Shown piece after piece: positions 26,793 to 33,370 of a stretch of 33,370 nucleotides of DNA. The notes below the pieces were generated by a model. It was not told the origin of the DNA, did not search any database, and saw only the letters and a list, made by a program, of their open reading frames with translations. The position numbers and the translations under genes are program-made. Location of the stretch: the NCBI RefSeq assembly GCF_001467615.1, contig NZ_LNYA01000034.1, positions 128,010 to 161,379 of the forward strand, in the 5' to 3' direction. Numbering within the stretch: the first letter of the stretch is position 1; each line of letters starts with the position of its first letter. This stretch comes from Legionella erythra. Lineage in GTDB: Bacteria; Pseudomonadota; Gammaproteobacteria; Legionellales; Legionellaceae.

Positions 26793-28232
26793 CTACATGG
26801 CGCCTCTTCTTGAGGAGCCTGCTGAGGGATAAGACGAGTCTTTTCCTGCATCGTGGGTATTCGTATCCGGTGGAAACGTGGTGAGCTCACCCCCATGGGT
26901 TGGTGGTGTTGAGGTCAAGGTGTCATCGGGTGTAGGGGAGGTGGGCTCAGCCGTCTGTGCGGGTTGCGGTTCTGGCGGACTTTGCAAAATCCCGAGCATG
27001 TGGTTGGAATAACTGCAGGTGGCGGATTGATTAGGCCTATCTCCGAGTTGAGTTTGATAACAATCCAAAGACTCGTCCAGGATGTTTTCCTCTTTTAAAG
27101 CCTGACGTTCTTTATCTGCTTTGGCATCGGCTTTTTCAGCAAATTTTTCTGCTAACCATTTTATGAGGCCAATGGTGGCCATGGCAATGGCCAAGCCGCC
27201 GACAATGGGTAAAAGCACCGGAGGTGCTGCAACCACGCTGACAGCCATGAGCAAGGCAATGGTGGATAAAACTACGCCGGCACCGGCTAAGGCGAAGGTG
27301 GTATAAGTCTGAGCCAGTTTCTCATTGGCCAGTAAATCCTTGCGTTTTAATTGCTGAATAGGTTTGGTGATGTTGTTAATGTCGTTATCAACTTTGACAA
27401 TGTCTTCTTTAAGGGAGTCTATGGCAACAAGGTTTGCCTTCTTTTCTTCTGGTGTGATGTGGTCGCCGATTTTTTCCAGATTCTCAATCATCACGGTCAA
27501 TGCAAGCATTTTTTCCCGGCGCTTGTCATACAGTTTTTTAAGCATCCCGGCCTGACTGTCTTCATCCCCATCAAGCGGTAAGCCTCGTTGGGTTAGAAGA
27601 TCATGAATAAAGGTCGCTTCTTCCTGATATTTATTTTTCTCATCCGTTTCCAAATCCGGATGAACCAGCGCCTGCTGTAATTCCAGATAACGTACACGCA
27701 GCGGGTCGAGATATTTTTCATCAGTCAGGGCTGCTGTATTTTTTGCTTCCAGCAGCTGGGTAAATTCTTTTTTCTGTTTATATTCTGCTCGGGTGCTGAG
27801 CTTTGTGGCAATGCTGCCAACCAGGCTTATCCCTTCCAGCACGGTCGTGAATGAGCTGACAGCTACCCCAATGGCGGCGGAAACGGCTGCGGTTAACACA
27901 AAGGCCGCAATACTCAAGGCGGTTACCACGGACAGCACACCCAGGGCAAACACTTTTTCGCCAATGCTTTTGTCTTTAGCAAAAATAGTGGTGATGGTGG
28001 TTGGAATAACAGAAACCATCTGAATGATAAAACCAATAATTGGAAGTTGTTTACTTTCCGAGAAAATGGAGGCGAAAAATCCCTGAATCTGGCTGAATGC
28101 ACTTAAAACCGTGTTGGCATACTCACCGCGTTCATTGACCTCATCCTGCAAGCTTGCTTCACGCTCGGCCTTCTTGATGCGCGTTTTTAATGTTTTCATC
28201 CTTTCGGATAAGATGATGGTTTTACGGCCCAT
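26793..28232 (-). CDS. Membrane and coiled-coil protein with Pro/Thr-rich tail, effector candidate
   Basis: 479 residues, not recognised. No Sec signal; the N-terminus is a basic helix (MKTLKTRIKKAEREASLQDE). Strongly hydrophobic stretches lie at about 64-84 (LPIIGFIIQMVSVIPTTITTI), about 92-130 and about 310-360 (with VVAAPPVLLPIVGGLAIAMA). Between them is a charged, predicted coiled-coil region (about 150-300, with LEKIGDHITPEEKKANL). Residues 400-479 are rich in Pro, Thr and Ser, likely disordered. A pair of hydrophobic hairpins plus coiled coil without a signal peptide is a common build of Legionella effectors that insert in host membranes; that is inference. It converges on flgL and has no partner gene. 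Confidence 0.65.
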   Translation of the reverse strand: MGRKTIILSERMKTLKTRIKKAEREASLQDEVNERGEYANTVLSAFSQIQGFFASIFSESKQLPIIGFIIQMVSVIPTTITTIFAKDKSIGEKVFALGVLSVVTALSIAAFVLTAAVSAAIGVAVSSFTTVLEGISLVGSIATKLSTRAEYKQKKEFTQLLEAKNTAALTDEKYLDPLRVRYLELQQALVHPDLETDEKNKYQEEATFIHDLLTQRGLPLDGDEDSQAGMLKKLYDKRREKMLALTVMIENLEKIGDHITPEEKKANLVAIDSLKEDIVKVDNDINNITKPIQQLKRKDLLANEKLAQTYTTFALAGAGVVLSTIALLMAVSVVAAPPVLLPIVGGLAIAMATIGLIKWLAEKFAEKADAKADKERQALKEENILDESLDCYQTQLGDRPNQSATCSYSNHMLGILQSPPEPQPAQTAEPTSPTPDDTLTSTPPTHGGELTTFPPDTNTHDAGKDSSYPSAGSSRRGAM

Positions 28233-28513
28233 TATGTTCTTCTAAAGTACATAATAGTTAATTTTAACACATAATGAATAAACTATTTGAGTCGGGAGCC
28301 GCGGACATGTACCAACTGATGCAAATATTATTGCTAAGTGTATAGAGGAGGTATATGCCTGTTAAGAGAGCTTTATAGCTTCAAATTAATCCTTAAGTTG
28401 GTTAACCGTTCCATTACTCCCTAAGGGCCTCTATAAAAGGTACTTCAGGCTGATGTGACTGGAAAATCATAAATGGAAAAGAAGGGAATGCACCTAAATG
28501 ATGACAACCACCA
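28233..28513. other. Intergenic stretch without a supported gene
   Basis: About 280 AT-rich bases. A TATTAT box on the minus strand near 28250 may serve the gene at 28232. A GCCGCGGACA match at about 28298-28307 resembles one arm of the palindrome at 3488-3504. A minus-strand frame of 34 codons (28518-28414) starts in an ATGA overlap with the upstream acetyltransferase stop. It has no ribosome site and is only noted. Confidence 0.35.
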
Positions 28514-28514
28514 T

Positions 28515-29072
28515 TCATGTGAATTCGTGGACATGAGGTACTTCCTTTTTTGCGATTAACCATAGCTCATTGGCTTTCTCTTCTTTTAAGCAAGGAATAA
28601 ATCCTGCCTTTTGATAACAAGCGATTGCACTGTGATTCTTAATATCTGGCGTCACTAGAGCTGCACTAAATTGCTGAAAAACAATATTCTGCACAAATTG
28701 TCTTAGTGCCGCGCTACCAAGGCCTTGTCTCAAAGCCGATTCTTCACCAAGATAGAAATCAATAGCCGCTATTTTATGAAAATCAAAGACCTTATTAGTA
28801 GGTAGGGAAAGAAAATCACAGGCATCATAATACTGAATATACCCTATGGGCTGTTTATCCCGCACAATAATAAAAGCAAAGATGGATTTTTTCTTTCCGT
28901 TCTCTATCTTATACTGGTCTACATAACTCTTGTATTTTTGGGTGACTTTATCTAATGTCCAAACTACCTCACTATCCCACCAAATTTTGACATGGGGTGT
29001 TTCTAACCATTTTGTAAGAAGCGGAAAGTCTTGCTCTGATAACCTGCGAAAAGAAATATGTTTATTTTTCAT
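28515..29072 (-). CDS. GNAT acetyltransferase of the AAC(6')-like group
   Basis: 185 residues from the ATG at 29072 (MKNKHISFRRL). The frame extends to 29135, but the extra 21 residues do not look conserved. The opening SFRRLSEQDFPLLTKWLETPHVKIWWD is the typical start of AAC(6')-I-like and RimJ/RimL-like enzymes. The acetyl-CoA-binding motif A is seen as YLGEESALRQGLGSAALRQFV (about 121-141), and motif B as PDIKNHSAIACYQKAGFIP. It would transfer acetyl from acetyl-CoA to an amine, possibly an aminoglycoside; the native substrate may differ. The gene is AT-richer than the flagellar operon and stands alone in an accessory zone, which suggests acquisition. No good Shine-Dalgarno is seen. Confidence 0.78.
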   Translation of the reverse strand: MKNKHISFRRLSEQDFPLLTKWLETPHVKIWWDSEVVWTLDKVTQKYKSYVDQYKIENGKKKSIFAFIIVRDKQPIGYIQYYDACDFLSLPTNKVFDFHKIAAIDFYLGEESALRQGLGSAALRQFVQNIVFQQFSAALVTPDIKNHSAIACYQKAGFIPCLKEEKANELWLIAKKEVPHVHEFT

Positions 29073-29212
29073 TTTTGGATAAATTTTCCAATAACATTTT
29101 TCCCTTATGGGGGAATTACCGGGTGACATAATCAATGCATGCTATAAAAAGCTCATCAAATATCATATGTCAGTATAGCGAGTGCAGGCTATAATAGAAT
29201 ACATCATTTGAG

Positions 29213-29250
29213 AATCGCACTCGTGGCTTTATCAAGCGATGAGTGCGATT
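29213..29250. terminator. Perfect 10-bp hairpin at the 3' end of the repeat-protein gene
   Basis: AATCGCACTC (29213-29222) pairs with GAGTGCGATT (29241-29250) around an 18-nt loop. The right arm overlaps the stop codon of the gene ending at 29249. No T-run follows on the minus strand, so it may be a stability element or a Rho-assisted terminator. Confidence 0.45.
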
Positions 29251-31486
29251 ACTGACAGCTCTTCGTTGCACAATGCAGCACTTTAATATGCTTGCCCGTG
29301 GGCGTGTAATAGCTGGCAACAGGATTATTATCCGCATCGAGGGCTAATGCGCTGTCTAAACCCTTGGTTGTTGGATCAACGGCAGTTATGACATTACCCG
29401 ATGTACAGTTGGCGTTACCACAATAGAGGATGGACATGGTTGTATTGGTGCCAAAACTGACGATCGGATTCCCGGTTGCGCTGTCTATTTTAATGGAGGG
29501 CTGTAATCCCACATTGGCGCCAGTCGCTGGGGATGCAATGCTGTTGCCGGCATTACAGGCGGGATTGCCGCAATGCAATACCTTAAGCGCGGCATTGGCG
29601 GTATCCCAGTATGCGATAACCGGGTTGCCGCTGGCATCCAGGGTGACGGACGTCGCGCGGTGATCGCCCGCCTGTGCGCCAGGATCAAGAATGGACAGCG
29701 TGTTATTCGGTCCTGAACAATTGACATCCCCGCAATGCAGTAATTTCAATTGATTTTTATCGGCGCGGAAAAAACTCACCACAGGATAACCTGACCCATC
29801 AAGTACCAGCGAGACCCCGCGCACATCAGCATTGGCGGGGAAAACCGGGAAGTCGGGTGAGGCGATACTGTTATTCGCTAAACAATCCGCATCCCCACAA
29901 TGTACAATTCTTAATCCCTGATCGGGTTGACCAGCCGACGCTATAACAGGATTACCCGATGAATCAAGGGCTAAGGAGGAGGCGCGTCTGGATAAAATAT
30001 CCGGAGTAACGGCTGTGTTGACGCCGCTGCAATTGGCATTGGTGCAATGAATAATTTTCATAACCTGGGCTGTGAAGTCATAAAAACTAATCACCGGAAA
30101 GCCATTGGCATCAATGGCCAACGACGTATCCCAACCGGTATTTCCAGTCGTATAGGGGCTGGTGATGGAGTTGCCCTGGCTGCAGGTGGTATCGCCGCAA
30201 TGCAGTAATTTCAGATTGCCATTGGTGTCATCCCAATAACTCACCACCGGTTTTCCGTTGGCATCGAGCTTAATGGCACTGTAGCGACCCACATCGGTTG
30301 CGCTATCGCCGACATGAACCGAATTAGGACCACACATGGGGCTGTCGCAGTGTAATACGTTAAGGTTGCCATTGGTGCTATCGTAATAACTGACCACAGG
30401 ATTACTGCTGTCATCAAGACCGAGCGAGGTATACAAACCGACATTGCCGGCGCTATCGGGTACATTGATAATATTGCTGTTGCTGCAATTGGCATCACCG
30501 CAACGCACGACAGTCAAATTCTGGTTGGTTAAATCGTAATAACTGATGGTGGGTATGTCACTGGCGTCAAGCGACAGGGAGGAATAGTAGCCAGCCACCC
30601 CTGTGGCAGGCAGGGAGACTACTGAATTACCGGCTGTGCAAAGCGTATTGCCGCAATGCAGGACTTTTAATTTTCCATTGGTCGCATCGAGATAACTGAC
30701 AACGGGTTTTTGGTTGCTATCCAGCTTTAACGACGGATAACGACCTACATCGGCTACGGAGTCGACAGTGACTGTTGTATTACCTGCATTGCAGGCGCTG
30801 TTGCCGCAAGTAATAATTTTCAGCGACGAGTTAGTAAAATCAAAATAAGCCACCACGGGATTACCCGCGTTATTCAAACGAATGGCACTCTGTACGCCAT
30901 TGCTGCTGGTCATGTCCGGTGTCGCTATGGTGTTCCCGGCTGTACAGGCGGCATTGCCACAATGAAGAATTTTCAATTTTCCATTGCTGGCATCGTAGTA
31001 GCTCACCACGGGGAAATTGTTGGTATCAACAGTCACCGAAGTATATAAACCAACCGTGCCGGTATTATCCGGCATCGCTATCGTGTTTCCTGTTGAGCAG
31101 GTATTGTTGCCGCAGTGCAATACCTTGAGCGCGGAATTGGTTTCATCATAATAACTGACAACCGGTTTACCCAGGCTATCTAAAGCAATGGCCGTGTATT
31201 TACCAATGTTTGTTGCTGCATCTGGTGTAACAATGGAATTAAACAGGCTACAGGTTCGTGTAAAACAATGGGCAACTTTTAATTTTTGTTCTGTGGCATC
31301 GTAATAACTGATGGTTGGATAGTCCTGCGCGTCGAGGACAATGGAACTATATTGACCGGTTGTGCCATCAACATCGACAGCCACAATGCTGTTGCCTATG
31401 GCAAATGAGGGTGATGTAAAACATAAAGTAAAAAGCAAACTAAAGGAAATGACAGCAATGTGTAATGGGGCATGTATCCTACGCAT
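29249..31486 (-). CDS. Secreted protein of 14 tandem repeats of about 51 residues
   Basis: 745 residues with a Sec signal (MRRIHAPLHIAVISFSLLFT to SPSFA, cut near residue 30). The rest is almost entirely a repeat of about 51 residues. Its consensus runs S(I/L)xLDxxGxPVVSYYDxTNxxLKVLHCGNxxCxxGN. Fourteen HCG-x3-C style units can be counted, from HCFTRTC to the final HCATKSCQ, each with a Cys pair five apart that could form a disulfide. Units 9-13 are the most diverged. The SYYD strand pattern resembles a beta-propeller blade, so 14 units could make two seven-bladed propellers. The ATG at 31486 has AGGAAGG upstream. Likely periplasmic, secreted or surface-exposed; ligand unknown. Confidence 0.8.
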   Translation of the reverse strand: MRRIHAPLHIAVISFSLLFTLCFTSPSFAIGNSIVAVDVDGTTGQYSSIVLDAQDYPTISYYDATEQKLKVAHCFTRTCSLFNSIVTPDAATNIGKYTAIALDSLGKPVVSYYDETNSALKVLHCGNNTCSTGNTIAMPDNTGTVGLYTSVTVDTNNFPVVSYYDASNGKLKILHCGNAACTAGNTIATPDMTSSNGVQSAIRLNNAGNPVVAYFDFTNSSLKIITCGNSACNAGNTTVTVDSVADVGRYPSLKLDSNQKPVVSYLDATNGKLKVLHCGNTLCTAGNSVVSLPATGVAGYYSSLSLDASDIPTISYYDLTNQNLTVVRCGDANCSNSNIINVPDSAGNVGLYTSLGLDDSSNPVVSYYDSTNGNLNVLHCDSPMCGPNSVHVGDSATDVGRYSAIKLDANGKPVVSYWDDTNGNLKLLHCGDTTCSQGNSITSPYTTGNTGWDTSLAIDANGFPVISFYDFTAQVMKIIHCTNANCSGVNTAVTPDILSRRASSLALDSSGNPVIASAGQPDQGLRIVHCGDADCLANNSIASPDFPVFPANADVRGVSLVLDGSGYPVVSFFRADKNQLKLLHCGDVNCSGPNNTLSILDPGAQAGDHRATSVTLDASGNPVIAYWDTANAALKVLHCGNPACNAGNSIASPATGANVGLQPSIKIDSATGNPIVSFGTNTTMSILYCGNANCTSGNVITAVDPTTKGLDSALALDADNNPVASYYTPTGKHIKVLHCATKSCQ

Positions 31487-31776
31487 AGAAACCTTCCTGG
31501 TTAGTGTGGGGCACTTAAAATAAAACGACTCAAACCCGTTAATATAACATAAATCATTAAACCGCCAGGCTCATGATTAAAAACACATCATTCACTCAGG
31601 ACATTAATGGTCAAACTAATCGTTGTCTATTGTTCAACCACAAACAATGAGACGTTCTAACAAATGTCATAAAAAAATACACAGTTAATAATTGTTTAAT
31701 ATTTGTCCTCTATAATCGCCTGTAATAAATTCAATCAATATTAAAAATTATTAAACATATCGTAAAGAGATGTAAC
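31487..31776. other. Divergent promoter region between repeat protein and orphan gene
   Basis: About 290 AT-rich bases. It holds the ribosome site of the minus-strand gene next to 31486, a likely minus-strand -10 (TATATT, about 31548-31543), and on the plus strand the PmrA-like box at 31684-31703 with a perfect TATAAT at 31711-31716. No gene is seen inside. Confidence 0.5.
31684..31716 (+). promoter_or_regulatory. PmrA-like tandem box and TATAAT -10 for the gene at 31777
   Basis: gTTAATaaT (31684-31692), 2 bases, then tTTAATatT (31695-31703): two 9-base half sites with an 11-bp period, matching the Legionella PmrA consensus cTTAATatT-N2-cTTAATatT as I remember it. A perfect TATAAT follows at 31711-31716, with no recognisable -35, as expected of an activator-dependent promoter. 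The predicted leader is about 53 bases. Confidence 0.55.
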
Positions 31777-32835
31777 ATGTTAGAAAAATTTGAAGAGAAG
31801 GACAATAAAACAAAGGGAATAAAAACGGCGTATTCAAACTATATTCGCTTAGACAAAATGATTATAATGTCAAGAAATTGGCTAAAAAATAAAAACACAC
31901 TGCTGAATAGTCCTTGCGATCCCATCTGCCATTCCATTTACGCCATAGCCAAAGTGATTAATGCCAATAATCCTATGTCATTTATGATGCCGGGGGTCTA
32001 TTTTAATGAAGACTATTGTTCAAGTGATTATGAAAGCTGGGAAGAACTCTACCTCAAAGACGATGTATTCATTTCAGTTGAAAACCTTCACAATGAAAAA
32101 CACAGAGCGTATTCATTAGAAACCCTTTTCTTGGCCAATAAATACAGGGGCTACTTGCGCGCGATTCTTTGTTACGATGATAAAGAAGCCACTGAGATGA
32201 GCCCATTGGACCAAGAGCGTTTCCTTTGTCAGCTAAAAAAACGTTATCCTGCCTATTATAAAGAATACCAGGATGCTCAACCTTCCAAAAAAGAGCTTGT
32301 GTTGGCCAGCATGAGTAAAGAAAAATTAAATATCATTTTGGATGTTGTTGAAGTCATGTTGGTCTTAAGTTGCCATAAGAATGGATTAAGCACCACTTTT
32401 TTGCCAGGTGGCTTAACGGATTCCTTAAGTGCTTATGGCTATCAATTTTTAACTCAGGTCTTATCTGAGCATTTAACGCCTGAGGAAAGAGAAGGGTTAA
32501 AGTCTGTGTGGGCAAAAAACATCCGATCGACGTCTGAGAAAACCGTGGCGGAGCTAATTGAGTCGGCATTAAACGGCTCCTGTACATCCACTCTGGGCTT
32601 GTATTGGTTAGGGCTGCTTAAGACACTTCGACCTCGATTGACATTGGCCATCGATGAAAAATTTGCCGAAAAAATATACACTGATCTGCTTCAAGATAAA
32701 AGCAATCAATGGTCTAATCTACCGAAACAATACTTTATGCTTTTTCTGAAAAAGAATGCTCAATACATCGTTACGGAAATACTGAATCCTCTTGAAATGG
32801 ATGTTAGGTCAAAAGCAAATGGCCATCTCTTTTGA
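31777..32835 (+). CDS. Orphan 352-residue protein, effector candidate
   Basis: 352 residues, not recognised. No signal peptide or membrane segment; mostly alpha-helical by composition, with 8 Cys scattered through it. The N-terminus is highly charged (MLEKFEEKDNKTKGIKTAYS). A stretch near 175-200 (KEELVLA region, then LNIILDVVEVMLVLSCHKNG) is the most hydrophobic part, and LTPEEREGLKSVWAKN (about 232-247) is a polar helix. There is no catalytic motif I can defend. Codon use is AT-rich compared with the flagellar genes. The start ATG at 31777 lies after a modest purine-rich site. The PmrA-like box upstream and the lack of partners make a Dot/Icm effector the best guess. The stop codon lies in the loop of an intrinsic terminator. 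Confidence 0.7.
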   Translation: MLEKFEEKDNKTKGIKTAYSNYIRLDKMIIMSRNWLKNKNTLLNSPCDPICHSIYAIAKVINANNPMSFMMPGVYFNEDYCSSDYESWEELYLKDDVFISVENLHNEKHRAYSLETLFLANKYRGYLRAILCYDDKEATEMSPLDQERFLCQLKKRYPAYYKEYQDAQPSKKELVLASMSKEKLNIILDVVEVMLVLSCHKNGLSTTFLPGGLTDSLSAYGYQFLTQVLSEHLTPEEREGLKSVWAKNIRSTSEKTVAELIESALNGSCTSTLGLYWLGLLKTLRPRLTLAIDEKFAEKIYTDLLQDKSNQWSNLPKQYFMLFLKKNAQYIVTEILNPLEMDVRSKANGHLF

Positions 32836-32844
32836 TGGCCTTTT
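32818..32844 (+). terminator. Rho-independent terminator overlapping the stop codon
   Basis: GGCCATC (32821-32827) and GATGGCC (32834-32840) form a perfect 7-bp stem with a 6-nt loop, extended by A/T pairs and followed by TTTT. The TGA stop of the 352-residue gene (32833-32835) lies at the loop/right-arm junction. The clearest intrinsic terminator in the window. Confidence 0.8.
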
Positions 32845-32886
32845 AATGTTCGTGGAATTGGGGCTGACCACATCACAGCGCCGTAG

Positions 32887-32906
32887 CCTGGTTGCTTGCA
32901 ACCAGG
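32887..32906. repeat. Perfect hairpin CCTGGTTGC/GCAACCAGG
   Basis: Nine-base arms (32887-32895 and 32898-32906) separated by TT, in the gap between the orphan gene and the insertion sequence remnant. It could be a dispersed palindromic repeat or a second terminator; no T-run follows directly. Confidence 0.45.
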
Positions 32907-32917
32907 ATTCTATTTAA

Positions 32918-33035
32918 TCAACTCGTTCTTATTTACCCAAATTTAGGCTTGACGACCTCAAACACAGTCCTTTCAAACCATTGGCTGCACTCGGTAAAAC
33001 ACTCGATAACTGGAAAGAAGAAGTCGTCTGCATGT
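32918..33035 (+). pseudogene. Remnant of an ISL3-type transposase C-terminal region
   Basis: One frame opens after a stop at 32915-32917 and reads LDDLKHSPFKPLAALGKTL then DNWKEEVVCMW, ending at 33035. The run of PLAALGKTL plus W-x-EE plus MW matches the C-terminal region of ISL3 transposases (the WREEI...MWRF segment), which should continue with the NGITEGFH motif. Instead the sequence changes at 33036 to what looks like the left end of another ISL3 element. There is no start codon and no upstream body of the gene, so this is a fragment. The family assignment of so short a piece is an inference. Confidence 0.55.
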
Positions 33036-33370
33036 GGGCTCTTTCTCATTTAAGGGGGCACTTTAATCAAGTTAGTTTAAACTAACCCATTGATTTAGCG
33101 ATCGAAATGGAGATTAAAGTGCCGAAACATGATCTTATCTTAAATTTACCTGGTTTTTCCATACAAAAAATACAGGGTTATCAACCTTTGATATTAGAGC
33201 TTTCCTACAATCGATTGCCGCGTTGTGGTCATTGTCAAAGTAAAGCTGTGCGCAAAAAGGATTCCTACATCCGCAGTGTTCATCACGAACTGGTAGGTCA
33301 TAGGCGCAGCCTCTTAAAATTCAAAGCCTATAAGCTTTATTGCAATAGTTGCAACCGTTATAGCAACCAA
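33036..33370 (+). mobile_element. ISL3-family insertion sequence, left end and 5' part
   Basis: The element seems to begin with GGGCTCTTTCTC at 33036, a typical ISL3 terminal inverted repeat opening. It then carries a perfect 16-bp palindrome (33071-33086) and a transposase gene from 33119. The right end, and hence the 8-bp target duplication usual for the family, lies outside the window. It is inserted next to, and apparently into, an older ISL3 remnant. Confidence 0.6.
33119..33370 (+). CDS. ISL3-family transposase, N-terminal part
   Basis: 84 codons visible before the window edge. The GTG at 33119 has TGGAG 6 bases upstream; an in-frame ATG at 33107 has no ribosome site. The fragment shows the ISL3 zinc-finger domain: Cys36-x2-Cys39 (RCGHC) and Cys75-x2-Cys78 (YCNSC), with the opening LILNLPGFSIQKIQGY. 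This domain binds the terminal repeats; the DDE catalytic region would follow outside the window. The reading frame is intact as far as seen, so the element may be active. Confidence 0.82.
   Translation, partial: MPKHDLILNLPGFSIQKIQGYQPLILELSYNRLPRCGHCQSKAVRKKDSYIRSVHHELVGHRRSLLKFKAYKLYCNSCNRYSNQ

Noticed and set aside
26798-26819. Inverted repeat GCCTC/GAGG after flgL as the operon terminator
   Set aside because: It is imperfect, lies inside the 3' end of the convergent gene and has no T-run, so it cannot be claimed.

Overview
The window reads as chromosomal DNA of a gammaproteobacterium, most likely a non-pneumophila Legionella or a close relative. The reasons are a complete RpoN-type flagellar rod/hook operon, housekeeping genes typical of gammaproteobacteria (mutY, asmA, pyrE, hemF, a Deg protease), and several orphan proteins with the build of Dot/Icm effectors: a HAD-like DFDG protein with a Pro/Ser tail, a membrane plus coiled-coil protein with a Pro/Thr tail, and an orphan ORF behind a PmrA-like box. 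The genus is an inference from gene content; no rRNA or tRNA is present to confirm it.

Layout. 1-1874 (minus): the 5' part of a superfamily I helicase gene with a RelE/ParE-like N-terminus, cut by the window edge. 2225-3430 (plus): an MFS exporter behind an extended -10 promoter and a structured leader. 3487-3693: a repeat element of four 33-bp units between inverted GC-rich palindromes. 3721-6334 (minus): asmA-mutY, with a clear sigma70 promoter. 6606-8149 (plus): two unrecognised genes, one soluble and one membrane-anchored coiled coil. 8342-9737 (plus): a small TrpB-like family protein translationally coupled to a one-PDZ Deg protease. 9774-10406 (minus): pyrE. 10662-10877 (plus): a cold-shock protein with a long leader. 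10995-12324 (plus): an SDR oxidoreductase and a small secreted protein. 12361-13665 (minus): the HAD-like effector candidate. 13808-15085 (plus): an LplT/Aas-type MFS carrier. 15129-16061 (minus): hemF.

16169-26787 (plus) is an uninterrupted flgBCDEFGHIJKL operon. Together its genes build the proximal and distal rod (FlgB, C, F, G), the hook cap and hook (FlgD, E), the L and P rings (FlgH, I), the rod cap/muramidase (FlgJ) and the hook-filament junction (FlgK, L). A sigma54 -24/-12 element lies in the hemF-flgB gap, overlapped by a long imperfect hairpin. flgA and flgM are not next to it.

26793 to the end is accessory. It holds a membrane/coiled-coil effector candidate convergent with flgL, a GNAT acetyltransferase of AAC(6') type, a secreted protein made of 14 repeats of about 51 residues with a paired-Cys motif, an orphan 352-residue protein behind an 11-bp-periodic PmrA-like box, and an ISL3-family insertion sequence that appears to have entered the 3' end of an older ISL3 transposase gene.

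The best leads are the RelE-like/helicase fusion, the 14-repeat secreted protein (possibly two seven-bladed propellers), the PmrA-like box with its orphan target, and the hairpin over the flgB sigma54 promoter.
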